Assembly: GCF_016919005.1 (NCBI RefSeq)
Contig: NZ_JAFFQE010000004.1
Location: forward strand, 124,001 to 188,000
Length of the DNA stretch: 64,000 bases
From: Desulfopila inferna
Lineage (GTDB): Bacteria; Desulfobacterota; Desulfobulbia; Desulfobulbales; Desulfocapsaceae
Direction: 5' to 3'
Shown: positions 25,152 to 33,263 of the stretch, piece after piece
How the letters are laid out: each line of letters opens with the position of its first letter
Position numbering within the stretch: the stretch's first letter is position 1
Position numbers and translations under genes: made by a program
Notes under the pieces: generated by a model
The model's input: only the letters and a program-made list of their open reading frames with translations
The model's database searches: none
What the model was told of the DNA's origin: nothing

Positions 25152-27542
25152 ATGGAAACACATGTGAGTTTTTCGTTTATAAACACTCTGTTTGAAAAAG
25201 CCGAAAGAGCCGGCAGAAGCTTTCTTTTTGAATATGAAGTCTATGATCTGATTCAAAACGCCGGCTCGGAAACCCCTCCGGCCTATAGATTTTTGCCGAA
25301 AAACGAGCGGTTGAAGAAAGAGGATCTCGACTCGGTCCCCGGGGAAAAGGCAGTCGTTAAAATTGTCTCCCCCTTGATTCTGCATAAGAGCGATGTTGGC
25401 GGAGTGCAGATCGTCAACAAGACGTTGGAGGACATTCTCTCGGCTCTTCGACGTATGTACTCCGACATACCTGGGACTTTTGCGGAGATGGTGCGTCTGG
25501 GAAAACTCGATCTTGCCGAAGGGCTGCAGGAAAACACGGGAGAAGAGCTTAAGCGGCACATCTCAGACTCCATCGAGGGAGTTATCATCTGTCAGTATAT
25601 GGTTCCGGACTCGCGGGAGTTTGGTAACGAGCTACTGGTCAGTCTGCGGCGTACCCGAGAGTTCGGCATGATTCTCAGTGCCGGTCTTGGAGGGACGGAT
25701 ACCGAGCTGTATGCCAAAAGATTCAGGAAAGGACAGGCGGTAGTTGCCGCCTCCACCGAAATGGTGAGCGGAGAAGATTTCTTCAACCTTTTTCGGAGTA
25801 CAATTTCCTACAGGAAACTAGCTGGCTTGACCCGGGGCGGAAAACGTATCGTCACCGACGAACAGCTGCTGGAATGCTTCGCCGCGTTAATCGAGTTGGG
25901 CTGCTTCTTTTCCCCACTGAATCCGGGAGCGCCATATGTCATTGATGAGCTCGAAATCAATCCCTTTGCCTTTTCAAATTACCTGATGCTTCCACTCGAT
26001 GGATTGTGTCGCTTCTCAAGGCCGCCCAAAGGGAAACATGCCGGGCGTCCCTCGGCCAATATTGATAAATTGCTTCATCCCGGCTCGATAGCCATTGTCG
26101 GGGCTTCCGCAAAAGGAATGAATATCGGCAGAATAATACTGGAAAATATACTGAAAATGGGGTTTCCCAGAGAAGATCTTTTCCTTGTTCATCCTTCATT
26201 CCAGCATTTGGACGGTGTAAGGACGGTGACGGAACTGTTATCAATTCCGAAGAAAGTCGACCTCCTGATTCTTGCCGTGAACAGTTCGGCAATTCCAGAA
26301 CTGCTGGAACAGGTGGTGGAGCATGGCCGTGCTCACAGCGTGGTGCTGGTTCCCGGTGGCTTCGGTGAAGATGATGCGTCCGCCAATGATAAAAGGGATG
26401 AGCTGCTGGCGCGAATTGAGCAGATGCGCCGGGAAAAAAGCGGCGGTCCGGTAATTCTGGGAGGCAACAGCCTGGGAATCCTTTCTCATCCCGGCGGATA
26501 TGACGGTATTTTTATTCCCGAGTCAAAGCTGCCGAAAAGCAGAGGAAGATACCTGCGAAAAAGCGCATTGGTCAGCCAGAGCGGCGCCTATATGATAACC
26601 CGCATGAGTAAGCTCTCCTTTCTTGATCCGGCCTATGCGGTTTCCATCGGTAATCAGATCGATTTGACGGCTGCTGACTTTCTCAGATTTTTCAATAAAA
26701 AAGAAGAACTTGAAACCATAGCCTTTTATGTTGAAGGTTTTGCTGATCTGGATGGCCTTGCCTTTTCTCAGGCGGTAAGGGAATCTATTGCAGCCGGCAA
26801 GGAAATCATTTTTTACAAGGCCGGGCGTACCGCCGAGGGGAAAACAGCGATGACCGGACATACTGCCTCCATTGCCGGGGACTATATGGTATGCGAGTCA
26901 TGCATCAGCCAGGCGGGTGCCTTTGTTGCCGAAACCTTTTCCGATTTCGAGGGGTTGCTGCGACTGTCGCGGGCGCTGCATGGCAGGGAGATAAACGGAA
27001 ACAGGCTCGCGGCGGTCAGCAATGCCGGTTATGAGGCGGTAGGTATTGCCGATAATATTCTCGGAGAAGATTACTCTCTGGAAATGGTGCAGTTCCAGGA
27101 GAATACCGTAAAAAAAATGGATATGCTGATTAATAATGCCGGACTGCAGCAGCTGGTCACCATTGCCAATCCGATGGATGTGACACCCATGGCCACCGAG
27201 GATGTCTATACAGGAATTATCAAGAGCCTGCTCGATGATGCCAATATCGATCTTGTGGTAATCGCCATTGTTCCTCTCACGCCGATATTACATACGCTGC
27301 CGGATGAGCATATTGCCGATGACGGGGCATCACACGGCAAAGGTCTTGTTGCCGGAATAGCCGCTCTCAACGCTCAAACCGTCAAGCCGTTGGTTATGGT
27401 TGTCGACAGCGGTCCTCTATATGATCATATCGCCAATGGTCTGGAAGAGAGCGGCTTGGCGGTATTCCGGTCGGCGGATCAGGCAGTTCGGGTCTTGGGA
27501 AAATATGTGCAGACAAGGCTCTTCATACAACACAAAGCATAA
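25152..27542 (+). CDS. ADP-forming acyl-CoA synthetase with swapped domain order
   Basis: 796 residues of the acetate-CoA ligase (ADP-forming)/Pat superfamily. Usually the CoA-binding alpha part comes first and ATP-grasp beta follows. Here the ATP-grasp half (about 15-225; VVKIVSPLILHKSDVGGVQI) is N-terminal. The CoA-binding Rossmann part starts near residue 298 (HPGSIAIVGASAKGMNIGR) and continues into the ligase domain, with the phospho-His at H570 in MTGHTAS. All key parts are present, so the enzyme should work, making ATP from an acyl-CoA or the reverse. No ribosome site is obvious before ATG 25152. Confidence 0.85.
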   Translation: METHVSFSFINTLFEKAERAGRSFLFEYEVYDLIQNAGSETPPAYRFLPKNERLKKEDLDSVPGEKAVVKIVSPLILHKSDVGGVQIVNKTLEDILSALRRMYSDIPGTFAEMVRLGKLDLAEGLQENTGEELKRHISDSIEGVIICQYMVPDSREFGNELLVSLRRTREFGMILSAGLGGTDTELYAKRFRKGQAVVAASTEMVSGEDFFNLFRSTISYRKLAGLTRGGKRIVTDEQLLECFAALIELGCFFSPLNPGAPYVIDELEINPFAFSNYLMLPLDGLCRFSRPPKGKHAGRPSANIDKLLHPGSIAIVGASAKGMNIGRIILENILKMGFPREDLFLVHPSFQHLDGVRTVTELLSIPKKVDLLILAVNSSAIPELLEQVVEHGRAHSVVLVPGGFGEDDASANDKRDELLARIEQMRREKSGGPVILGGNSLGILSHPGGYDGIFIPESKLPKSRGRYLRKSALVSQSGAYMITRMSKLSFLDPAYAVSIGNQIDLTAADFLRFFNKKEELETIAFYVEGFADLDGLAFSQAVRESIAAGKEIIFYKAGRTAEGKTAMTGHTASIAGDYMVCESCISQAGAFVAETFSDFEGLLRLSRALHGREINGNRLAAVSNAGYEAVGIADNILGEDYSLEMVQFQENTVKKMDMLINNAGLQQLVTIANPMDVTPMATEDVYTGIIKSLLDDANIDLVVIAIVPLTPILHTLPDEHIADDGASHGKGLVAGIAALNAQTVKPLVMVVDSGPLYDHIANGLEESGLAVFRSADQAVRVLGKYVQTRLFIQHKA

Positions 27543-27562
27543 ATTTCTAAGGAGCCAGGCTG

Positions 27563-28063
27563 GTGCTGAAAAGTCAAAGAAGAGTGGTGGCTGATTCATC
27601 ATCGTTGATTCTGCTGCAGAAATCCCTGCTTTTTCATACCTTTTTGAGAAGTTATTCCGTCATTATCGCCGGATCCGTTTATGAAGAACTGAACGTTCCG
27701 CAAAAAAAAGGAGCAGGAGAGTTGGTCGGCCTCCTCCACGATGTGGTGAAAAACCCATTAGCGAAACACAGGTTGGCCGGAATGGGTGCCGGCGAGAGTT
27801 GTTCCATCCATCTCTACAACGAGGGCTATGGCGACTTTATGCTGCTTGATGACAGAAAGGCGGCAAACTATTGCAAGGCCGGGAATATTCCCTTTGCCAA
27901 CAGTCTGCTTCTGCCAAGGATTCTATATGGTGCGGCGATTATTGATGAGGGGCGATGCCGTCTGGTCACAAACAATCTGATCGAGGATGGGTATTATTCA
28001 GAAAGGATTATTGCCATGGCCGGTGATATGCCTGCAGAAAGGCTGAAAGATTTTTTCCCATAA
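27563..28063 (+). CDS. PIN-like (DUF3368-type) protein
   Basis: 166 residues with VVADSSSLILLQKS at the start (first acidic residue of a PIN fold), GSVYEELNVPQKKG, GAGESCSIHLYNEG and FMLLDDRKAANYCKA (second and third acidic positions). This pattern is typical of PIN-like DUF3368 proteins, often toxin-like RNases, but no small antitoxin gene is next to it. GTG start at 27563 is backed by AAGGAG at 27549-27554. It is the third gene after the dehydrogenase and ligase. Confidence 0.7.
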   Translation: MLKSQRRVVADSSSLILLQKSLLFHTFLRSYSVIIAGSVYEELNVPQKKGAGELVGLLHDVVKNPLAKHRLAGMGAGESCSIHLYNEGYGDFMLLDDRKAANYCKAGNIPFANSLLLPRILYGAAIIDEGRCRLVTNNLIEDGYYSERIIAMAGDMPAERLKDFFP

Positions 28064-28092
28064 TGGCTTGTAGTAGAGGCCTGCTATACCAG

Positions 28093-28533
28093 CTACATAC
28101 TGTCCTTTGATTGAATAAAATCCCTAAATTTATTTATCAGCCCCTTTTCCACCTGCGGGCATGAATCTACAAATTTCATAAAATCAATCATTCTGTCGAT
28201 CACCTGGGGTGGAGCGGAATGCTCTATCTTACAGGCGCCGTCTTCGGCTATATCCTGCTCGATTGTCAAAATTCTGGTAAAGAAATTTTTCAGGGTGTTG
28301 TGACGAAAAATCACATCCTCGGCAACCTCCTTGCCCAGTGGAGTCATGGTAATGACCTCATAGGGAGCGTAGTTGATCAACCCTTTGCTTGATAAGGCCC
28401 TCAGGGCCTCGGTTACTGAGGCGCGACTGACGGACAGCTCTTCGGCAATATTTTTTGCCCGAGCCACCTGTTTTTCTTCAACTATATGGTAGATGGTCTC
28501 GATGTAATCTTCAAGGCTCGCACTTAATTGCAT
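28093..28533 (-). CDS. DtxR/MntR-family metal-dependent regulator
   Basis: 146 residues. Winged helix at the N-terminus (LEDYIETIYHIVEEKQVARAKNIAEELSVSRASVTEALRALSSKG) and metal-binding/dimer helices (GKEVAEDVIFRHNTLKNFF, with EHSAPPQVIDRMIDFM). No SH3 domain, as in MntR. Metal and targets are unknown. It stands divergently from the tup operon, so control of tungstate, iron or manganese genes is possible. GGAG lies 7 bases before the ATG. Confidence 0.85.
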   Translation of the reverse strand: MQLSASLEDYIETIYHIVEEKQVARAKNIAEELSVSRASVTEALRALSSKGLINYAPYEVITMTPLGKEVAEDVIFRHNTLKNFFTRILTIEQDIAEDGACKIEHSAPPQVIDRMIDFMKFVDSCPQVEKGLINKFRDFIQSKDSM

Positions 28534-28660
28534 GGTATTGCTCCGCCGGAAGGAAGCCGGCCGGGATTAATAATATATTGACATAACTCCTGTTGCTGTC
28601 AGGATAGTACGAAGTTATTTGAGAAAGCGCAACTCTTACGGGAATATTTTTTTGCCGTCA

Positions 28661-28715
28661 TTTATGGTCTTTTATGGTAATTTTTTGTAAGTTTGTTGAC
28701 ATAAAGAAACCATAA
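28661..28715 (+). promoter_or_regulatory. Operator candidate upstream of the tup operon
   Basis: TTTATGGT occurs twice in tandem (28661-28668 and 28671-28678), and ACCATAA (28709-28715) is the inverted form of the second copy. A TTGACA (28696-28701) lies between them. Arrangement suggests a regulator site over a promoter, about 35-90 bp before the HTH regulator gene. The binding protein is inferred to be that regulator itself. Confidence 0.45.
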
Positions 28716-28747
28716 TATACATTGCCGACTGGCTGCACGGAGGGAAA

Positions 28748-29689
28748 ATGGAAGCATTGCCGCAATATAAGTTCATCACCACCAAAGAGGTGGCCGATCT
28801 CCTGAAAGTTAATGAAAAGATGGTTTATGCCCTGGTCAGTGATAAGGGACTGCCGGCAACTAAGATTACCGGCAAGTGGCTTTTTCCCAGAAGACTTGTC
28901 GAGGAGTGGCTTGAGCTTAATATGATTAACGGGCCGGTGCAGGCAGCCGTGATGTCGTCCGAGACGGGACGCCTGTTGCTGGCCGGGAGTGATGATCCAC
29001 TTTTTCAGCAGACCCTCACTCTGTTTCATAGAAAATTTTCCGAGACGGTGGCGTTTTTCGCCAATGTCGGCAGTATGGGCGGTCTGAAGAGTTTACGACG
29101 AGGGCTCTGTCATATCGGGGTATGTCATCTTCTTCAGGACGATAATCAGGAATATAACTTTGACTTCGCCGAGCAGGAACTGGAGAGAACACCGGTATTT
29201 ATCAATTTCAGCAGGCGGGAGCAGGGCCTGCTGGTGCAGCGCGGCAATCCAAAAAACATTCAGAATGTTGCTGATCTTGGCCGGAATGACATAATCATGG
29301 TCAATCGCCCCCTGGGTACGGGTACCCGACTTCTTCTCGATTATGAAATTGCCGGATCCGATATCAGCGCCGCACAGATTAAGGGATATACCAGAGAGGT
29401 TTCCCGCCACATCGATGCGGGCCTGGAAGTTCTCAGTGGTCGTTGCGATGCCGCCCCCGCTATTCGCGCCGTGGCCGGTATGCTTGATCTTGATTTTATC
29501 TCTTTGCGCTGGGAGCGTTTTGACCTGCTGGTCAGTCGCGAGCGCTTTTTTGAACGGGGGATCCAGAATTTCTTAGGGATTCTCCAGGAGAAGAGATTTA
29601 TGGAATTGGCCGGTGGATATCTAGGATACGATATATCACAGAGCGGAAAGATGATCTTTCCCGACAATCTCAAAAGGAATGAACCATGA
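28748..29689 (+). CDS. One-component regulator: excisionase-type HTH fused to a periplasmic-binding-protein domain
   Basis: 313 residues. N-terminal HTH (YKFITTKEVADLLKVNEKMVYALV, then GKWLFPRRLVEEWL) as in excisionase/MerR-like DNA-binding modules. From about 75 it has a PBP-like fold similar to molybdate/tungstate binding domains (LLLAGSDDPLFQQTL, MVNRPLGTGTRLLLDYE, DAAPAIRAVA). Likely senses tungstate or molybdate directly. It overlaps tupA by 4 bp, so sensor and transporter are made together. Confidence 0.8.
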   Translation: MEALPQYKFITTKEVADLLKVNEKMVYALVSDKGLPATKITGKWLFPRRLVEEWLELNMINGPVQAAVMSSETGRLLLAGSDDPLFQQTLTLFHRKFSETVAFFANVGSMGGLKSLRRGLCHIGVCHLLQDDNQEYNFDFAEQELERTPVFINFSRREQGLLVQRGNPKNIQNVADLGRNDIIMVNRPLGTGTRLLLDYEIAGSDISAAQIKGYTREVSRHIDAGLEVLSGRCDAAPAIRAVAGMLDLDFISLRWERFDLLVSRERFFERGIQNFLGILQEKRFMELAGGYLGYDISQSGKMIFPDNLKRNEP

Positions 29690-30588
29690 AAAAAATGATT
29701 TTGCTGTATATTGCTGTTTCGGTGCTGCTTATCGGTAGCGCTTCGGCAGAAGAGAAGGTGCTGACAATGTCGACCACAACAAGTACTCAATCTTCCGGAT
29801 TGCTGGATATCCTGCTTCCCGCCTTTAAAAAAGACACTGGGATAGAGGTAAAGGTCATCGCCAAAGGAACCGGCGCGGCAATCCGGGATGGTATGGATGG
29901 CAATGTCGATGTTATCTTTGTTCATGCCAAAGCCCGGGAAGAGAAATTTGTCGAAGAGGGGTATGGTACTAAAAGGTATGCGGTGATGCACAATGATTTC
30001 GTAGTCATCGGACCGCCTGCCGATCCCGCCGCCTTAAAGGGAATGGAGAATATCTCCGAGGCCCTGGAAAAAATAGCAACGGCCAATGCCCTGTTCATAT
30101 CGCGTGGTGATGACAGCGGGACCCATACAAAGGAACAAAGTCTCTGGAAGTTGACTGATTTGCAGCTTATCGAGAAGACTCAGATTCTCGTCAAAAATGG
30201 TCAAAAGAAAGAAATTTCATTTATTGTTCCGGCAGAGGCTGATAAATGGTATATTTCCGTCGGTCAGGGAATGGGTAAAACCTTAACATTTGCCGACGAG
30301 AAACAGGCATATACTCTGACAGACAGGGGAACATTCATAAAGTATAAATATGGCAAAACTCCGCCGATTGATCTTGTGGTTATCGTTGAAGGGCAGGAGG
30401 CGCTGGCTAATCCGTATGGTGTTATTCCCGTCAATCCCGAGAAACACCCTCATGTGAAATTTGATGAGGCCCAAAAGTTCGCGAACTGGCTAATATCGCC
30501 AAAGGGCCAAAAGCTTATCAATGAATATCGTCTTGTCGGTAAACAGTTGTTTTATCCTGATGCAATCAGTTCGGAAGAATTGCAGTAG
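29686..30588 (+). CDS. tupA: Tungstate ABC transporter, substrate-binding protein
   Basis: 300 residues. Signal peptide (about 1-21, ending SASA), then the TupA hallmark TMSTTTSTQSSGLLD, whose Thr/Ser residues bind the oxyanion, and VFVHAKAREEKFVEEGYG and SRGDDSGTH. TupA binds tungstate far more tightly than molybdate. Second gene of the regulator-tupABC operon. Confidence 0.92.
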   Translation: MKKMILLYIAVSVLLIGSASAEEKVLTMSTTTSTQSSGLLDILLPAFKKDTGIEVKVIAKGTGAAIRDGMDGNVDVIFVHAKAREEKFVEEGYGTKRYAVMHNDFVVIGPPADPAALKGMENISEALEKIATANALFISRGDDSGTHTKEQSLWKLTDLQLIEKTQILVKNGQKKEISFIVPAEADKWYISVGQGMGKTLTFADEKQAYTLTDRGTFIKYKYGKTPPIDLVVIVEGQEALANPYGVIPVNPEKHPHVKFDEAQKFANWLISPKGQKLINEYRLVGKQLFYPDAISSEELQ

Positions 30589-30669
30589 TGCGATGCTTTG
30601 CTGCAGAATGCCTGGTGCTTCTGCAGCAAAACAACGATGTCAGCCATACCGGGGTATCATGGAGAGCAT

Positions 30670-31368
30670 ATGCTGTTAGACAGTCTGCATTCGGCTTTCC
30701 TGCTGATGATCTCGCTGGACAGTGAACTTCTGGAGATAGTGGGAGTTTCACTTACCGTCAGTTTTTTTGCAACGCTGTTTTCCTCTCTTCTGGGTTTGCC
30801 CTGCGGTTTCTTGGTGGCTTTTAAGACGTTTCCGGGAAAGCGCCTGGTTATTACCATCCTCAACACCCTTCTCGCTCTTCCCACCGTCGTGATCGGACTT
30901 GTTGTCTATTCGATTATTTCCAGGCGAGGCATCCTGGGGCCCCTGGAATTGCTCTACACCCAAAAAGCCATTATTATAGGTCAGGTGATTCTCATCACTC
31001 CGGTGATTGCGACCCTGACCATTGCGGCAATCAGCCGAATCGACAGACGCTACAGGACCACGGCTCTGACCCTTGGAGCGAATGAATTGCAGATGGCCCG
31101 GGTAATTTTTAAAGAGGCGCGCTATGGCATCATCGCCGCACTGATTGCCGCTTTCGGAAGGGTCATTGCCGAAGTCGGAATCTCGATGATGCTGGGTGGT
31201 AACGCCAAGGGATTTACCCGAACGATGACCACGGCGATGGCGCTTGAATACGATAAGGGAGAATTTGTCCTGGCCGTTGCCCTCGGTATTATCCTGATGA
31301 CCTTTGCCTTTATCATAAATATGCTGTTCCATTTTTTCCAGGGCAGGACGGCAAACGATGCTTTATAA
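30670..31368 (+). CDS. tupB: Tungstate ABC transporter permease
   Basis: 232 residues, about five membrane helices, with the EAA loop seen as TALTLGANELQMARVIFKEARYG. The ATG at 30670 has GGAG five bases upstream and gives the length usual for TupB; the longer in-frame start at 30598 would add a region without membrane or family features. The end overlaps tupC by 11 bp. Confidence 0.9.
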   Translation: MLLDSLHSAFLLMISLDSELLEIVGVSLTVSFFATLFSSLLGLPCGFLVAFKTFPGKRLVITILNTLLALPTVVIGLVVYSIISRRGILGPLELLYTQKAIIIGQVILITPVIATLTIAAISRIDRRYRTTALTLGANELQMARVIFKEARYGIIAALIAAFGRVIAEVGISMMLGGNAKGFTRTMTTAMALEYDKGEFVLAVALGIILMTFAFIINMLFHFFQGRTANDAL

Positions 31369-32377
31369 GATCCGCAGTCTCAGGAAGATTCACGGAAATT
31401 CCATCATTCTCGATATCGATGCCCTGGATATCGCGGCCGGCAAGGTATATACACTTATTGGTCCAAACGGCGCCGGGAAAACCACCCTGCTGAATATCCT
31501 CGCCTTTTTGGAGAACCCGACAGAGGGGAAAATCACCTTCAGAGATGCGGCAGTGCAGTTCAACGAGCGAAAACTGCACCAACTCCGGCAAAAGGTGTCT
31601 CTGATGGATCAATATCCTATTCTTTTCACCGGTACGGTCCGTAATAATATTGAGTTCGGCCTGAAAATCCGCAAGATTCCAGCAAAAAAGCGGGCCGTTA
31701 TGGTCAAGGAGGTCCTGGAAATGGTGGGGATGTCGGCCTTTATTGACGCCGATGCCCACAAACTCTCGGGTGGCGAAACCAAACGTGTCGCTTTGGCTCG
31801 TGCTCTGGCTATAGAGCCTGAGGTAATGCTCTGTGATGAACCAACTGCCAATGTCGACAGCGAAAATCAGGAGATAATCCTCAGCATCCTGGAGAGATGC
31901 AATCGGGAAAAGAAGGTCTCTCTCATCTTTGCCACCCATTATCTTTCCCAGGCGGGTCGTCTGGCCGACCATACGATCATTTTACAGAACGGCAGGCTGT
32001 CGGCAATGAATCGGGAGAATGTATTTCGCGCTGAGTTTGTCGAAAGGTCCGGGAAGGTGAGGAGGTATTTGATCGGAGGTGCAAACAAACTCTATGCAGA
32101 TGGTGCAGTCGGCTTTCCCGAGAAGTCGTGTATGGTCAATATTGATCCAAGGAAAATCTCTCTGCTGACTGATAATCACGATTTAGACCTTGCCAATATC
32201 TGGCAGGGCAGGGTTACCAAAAGCGCCAGAGTGAATAATGATATCATGATTACCGTCGATTGCGGTGTCAGCCTTGAGGTGCTGCAGAGCCTTGATGAAT
32301 ATTTACAGTGTCCTGTTCATGTAGATCAAATGGTCGGTCTGAAAATTCCGGTGGAGCCGCTCATGTTTCATGAATAG
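31358..32377 (+). CDS. tupC: Tungstate ABC transporter ATP-binding protein with C-terminal TOBE-like domain
   Basis: 339 residues. Walker A GPNGAGKTT, signature LSGGETKR, Walker B VMLCDEPT. The last 100 or so residues (IWQGRVTKSARVNNDIMITV then DQMVGLKIP) look like a TOBE domain, which in ModC-type proteins binds oxyanion and inhibits transport. Many TupC proteins lack it, so feedback control by tungstate is possible here. Last gene of the operon. Confidence 0.88.
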   Translation: MLYKIRSLRKIHGNSIILDIDALDIAAGKVYTLIGPNGAGKTTLLNILAFLENPTEGKITFRDAAVQFNERKLHQLRQKVSLMDQYPILFTGTVRNNIEFGLKIRKIPAKKRAVMVKEVLEMVGMSAFIDADAHKLSGGETKRVALARALAIEPEVMLCDEPTANVDSENQEIILSILERCNREKKVSLIFATHYLSQAGRLADHTIILQNGRLSAMNRENVFRAEFVERSGKVRRYLIGGANKLYADGAVGFPEKSCMVNIDPRKISLLTDNHDLDLANIWQGRVTKSARVNNDIMITVDCGVSLEVLQSLDEYLQCPVHVDQMVGLKIPVEPLMFHE

Positions 32378-32767
32378 AACAATCTGGTTACCCCTGAAAC
32401 TCAGCATTTTCTGGCCCAGGCCGGGACTGCTCTTTTCATCGGGACGCCATAAACCCGTCCATGGGGGCTTCGCTGCAGCCGTCCAGGCTGCAGAGACCCG
32501 TGAAAACAGCAGCACCGACCTTGAGCTGAGGATTAGGGATAATCAAATCAGGTAGAACAATAAAGTTTATTGACAATAAAAATCATTCCTATTAAATTTC
32601 AACTCAGATTTAGATCGGAGGTGTACTTGACTCCGCGGATTAAATTATGAGATCATCTCTATTATCGCCAACGTTGTTGGAGTACTGTATTCAGAATCAG
32701 GTTCCGAATGCTGGTTAATCTTTCAGGGACGGTGGTGAATAATTTTAACCACATCAAGGAGGTAGCG
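32378..32767. other. Intergenic region between tupC and rubredoxin
   Basis: No gene except the structured repeat at 32386-32544. The remainder (32545-32767) is AT-rich with a likely rubredoxin promoter that I cannot place precisely. Confidence 0.5.
32386..32544 (+). repeat. Palindromic intergenic repeat, long structured copy
   Basis: Ends GGTTACCCCTGAAACTCAG (32386-32404) and CTGAGGATTAGGGATAATC (32526-32544) are inverted (14 of 19) and match the ends of the element at 3176-3230. The inner 121 bp are absent from the short copy and are themselves structured: CTGCAGCC/GGCTGCAG (32473-32480, 32486-32493) forms a perfect stem, and an outer imperfect pairing joins the ACTGCTCTTTTCAT and TGAAAACAGCAG regions. 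A folded RNA or a small palindromic mobile element are both possible. Also a possible terminator for tupC. Confidence 0.55.
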
Positions 32768-32926
32768 ATGCAGAAATGGGAATGTCCTTGCGGCTATATT
32801 TATGATCCGGAGGAAGGCGATCATGAAAATGGGGTAGAGCCGGGTACACCGTGGGAAAAGGTGCCGGAAGACTGGGTCTGTCCAAAATGCGGCGCCGCTA
32901 AAGAGGAGTTCTGGGAAGCGGATTAA
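32768..32926 (+). CDS. Rubredoxin
   Basis: 52 residues: [20 protein letters not shown] and [13 protein letters not shown]. The two CxxCG knuckles hold a single Fe(Cys)4. One small difference: the first knuckle is CPCGYIY. Cytoplasmic one-electron carrier, in anaerobes often for rubrerythrin, rubredoxin:oxygen oxidoreductase or AOR-type enzymes. ATG 32768 follows AAGGAGG; an upstream in-frame start is not supported. It has its own terminator. Confidence 0.95.
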   Translation: MQKWECPCGYIYDPEEGDHENGVEPGTPWEKVPEDWVCPKCGAAKEEFWEAD

Positions 32927-32960
32927 ATCGTATTCTGCTTACAGGGGGATTGGATGAACG

Positions 32961-32993
32961 AGGGCGTCTGGAATTTCAGGCGCCCTTTTTTTT
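32961..32993 (+). terminator. Rho-independent terminator of the rubredoxin gene
   Basis: AGGGCGTCT (32961-32969) pairs with AGGCGCCCT (32978-32986), 9 bp with one G-T pair and an 8-nt loop, followed by eight T. Confidence 0.85.
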
Positions 32994-33079
32994 GCTTCAT
33001 TCCAATTTCCTCACTTTGTCAATTTTTTAAAAGTCATCGAAGTTACCGGGGCGAACCCTGGGAAAAAATCGACATACAG

Positions 33080-33097
33080 ATCTACATCGATGTAGAT
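33080..33097. promoter_or_regulatory. Perfect 18-bp palindrome upstream of the J-domain gene
   Basis: ATCTACATCGATGTAGAT is self-complementary over all 18 bases. It lies in the 337-bp gap between rubredoxin and the J-domain gene, which holds no other gene. Candidate operator; binding protein unknown. Confidence 0.35.
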
Positions 33098-33263
33098 TGG
33101 GCTTTTTAGCCGATCCTCTTTCACTGGCTTCCATTGTTGATTGCCTATTTCGTTCTTACCCTAAAAATAGGAGGTTGAGTAGCATTTCATGGCGTGATGC
33201 TAAAGAGCCGGAGCCTGTATACGTTCATCATCATACTCCGGTAAAGTGAAAAGAGGATGAAAT

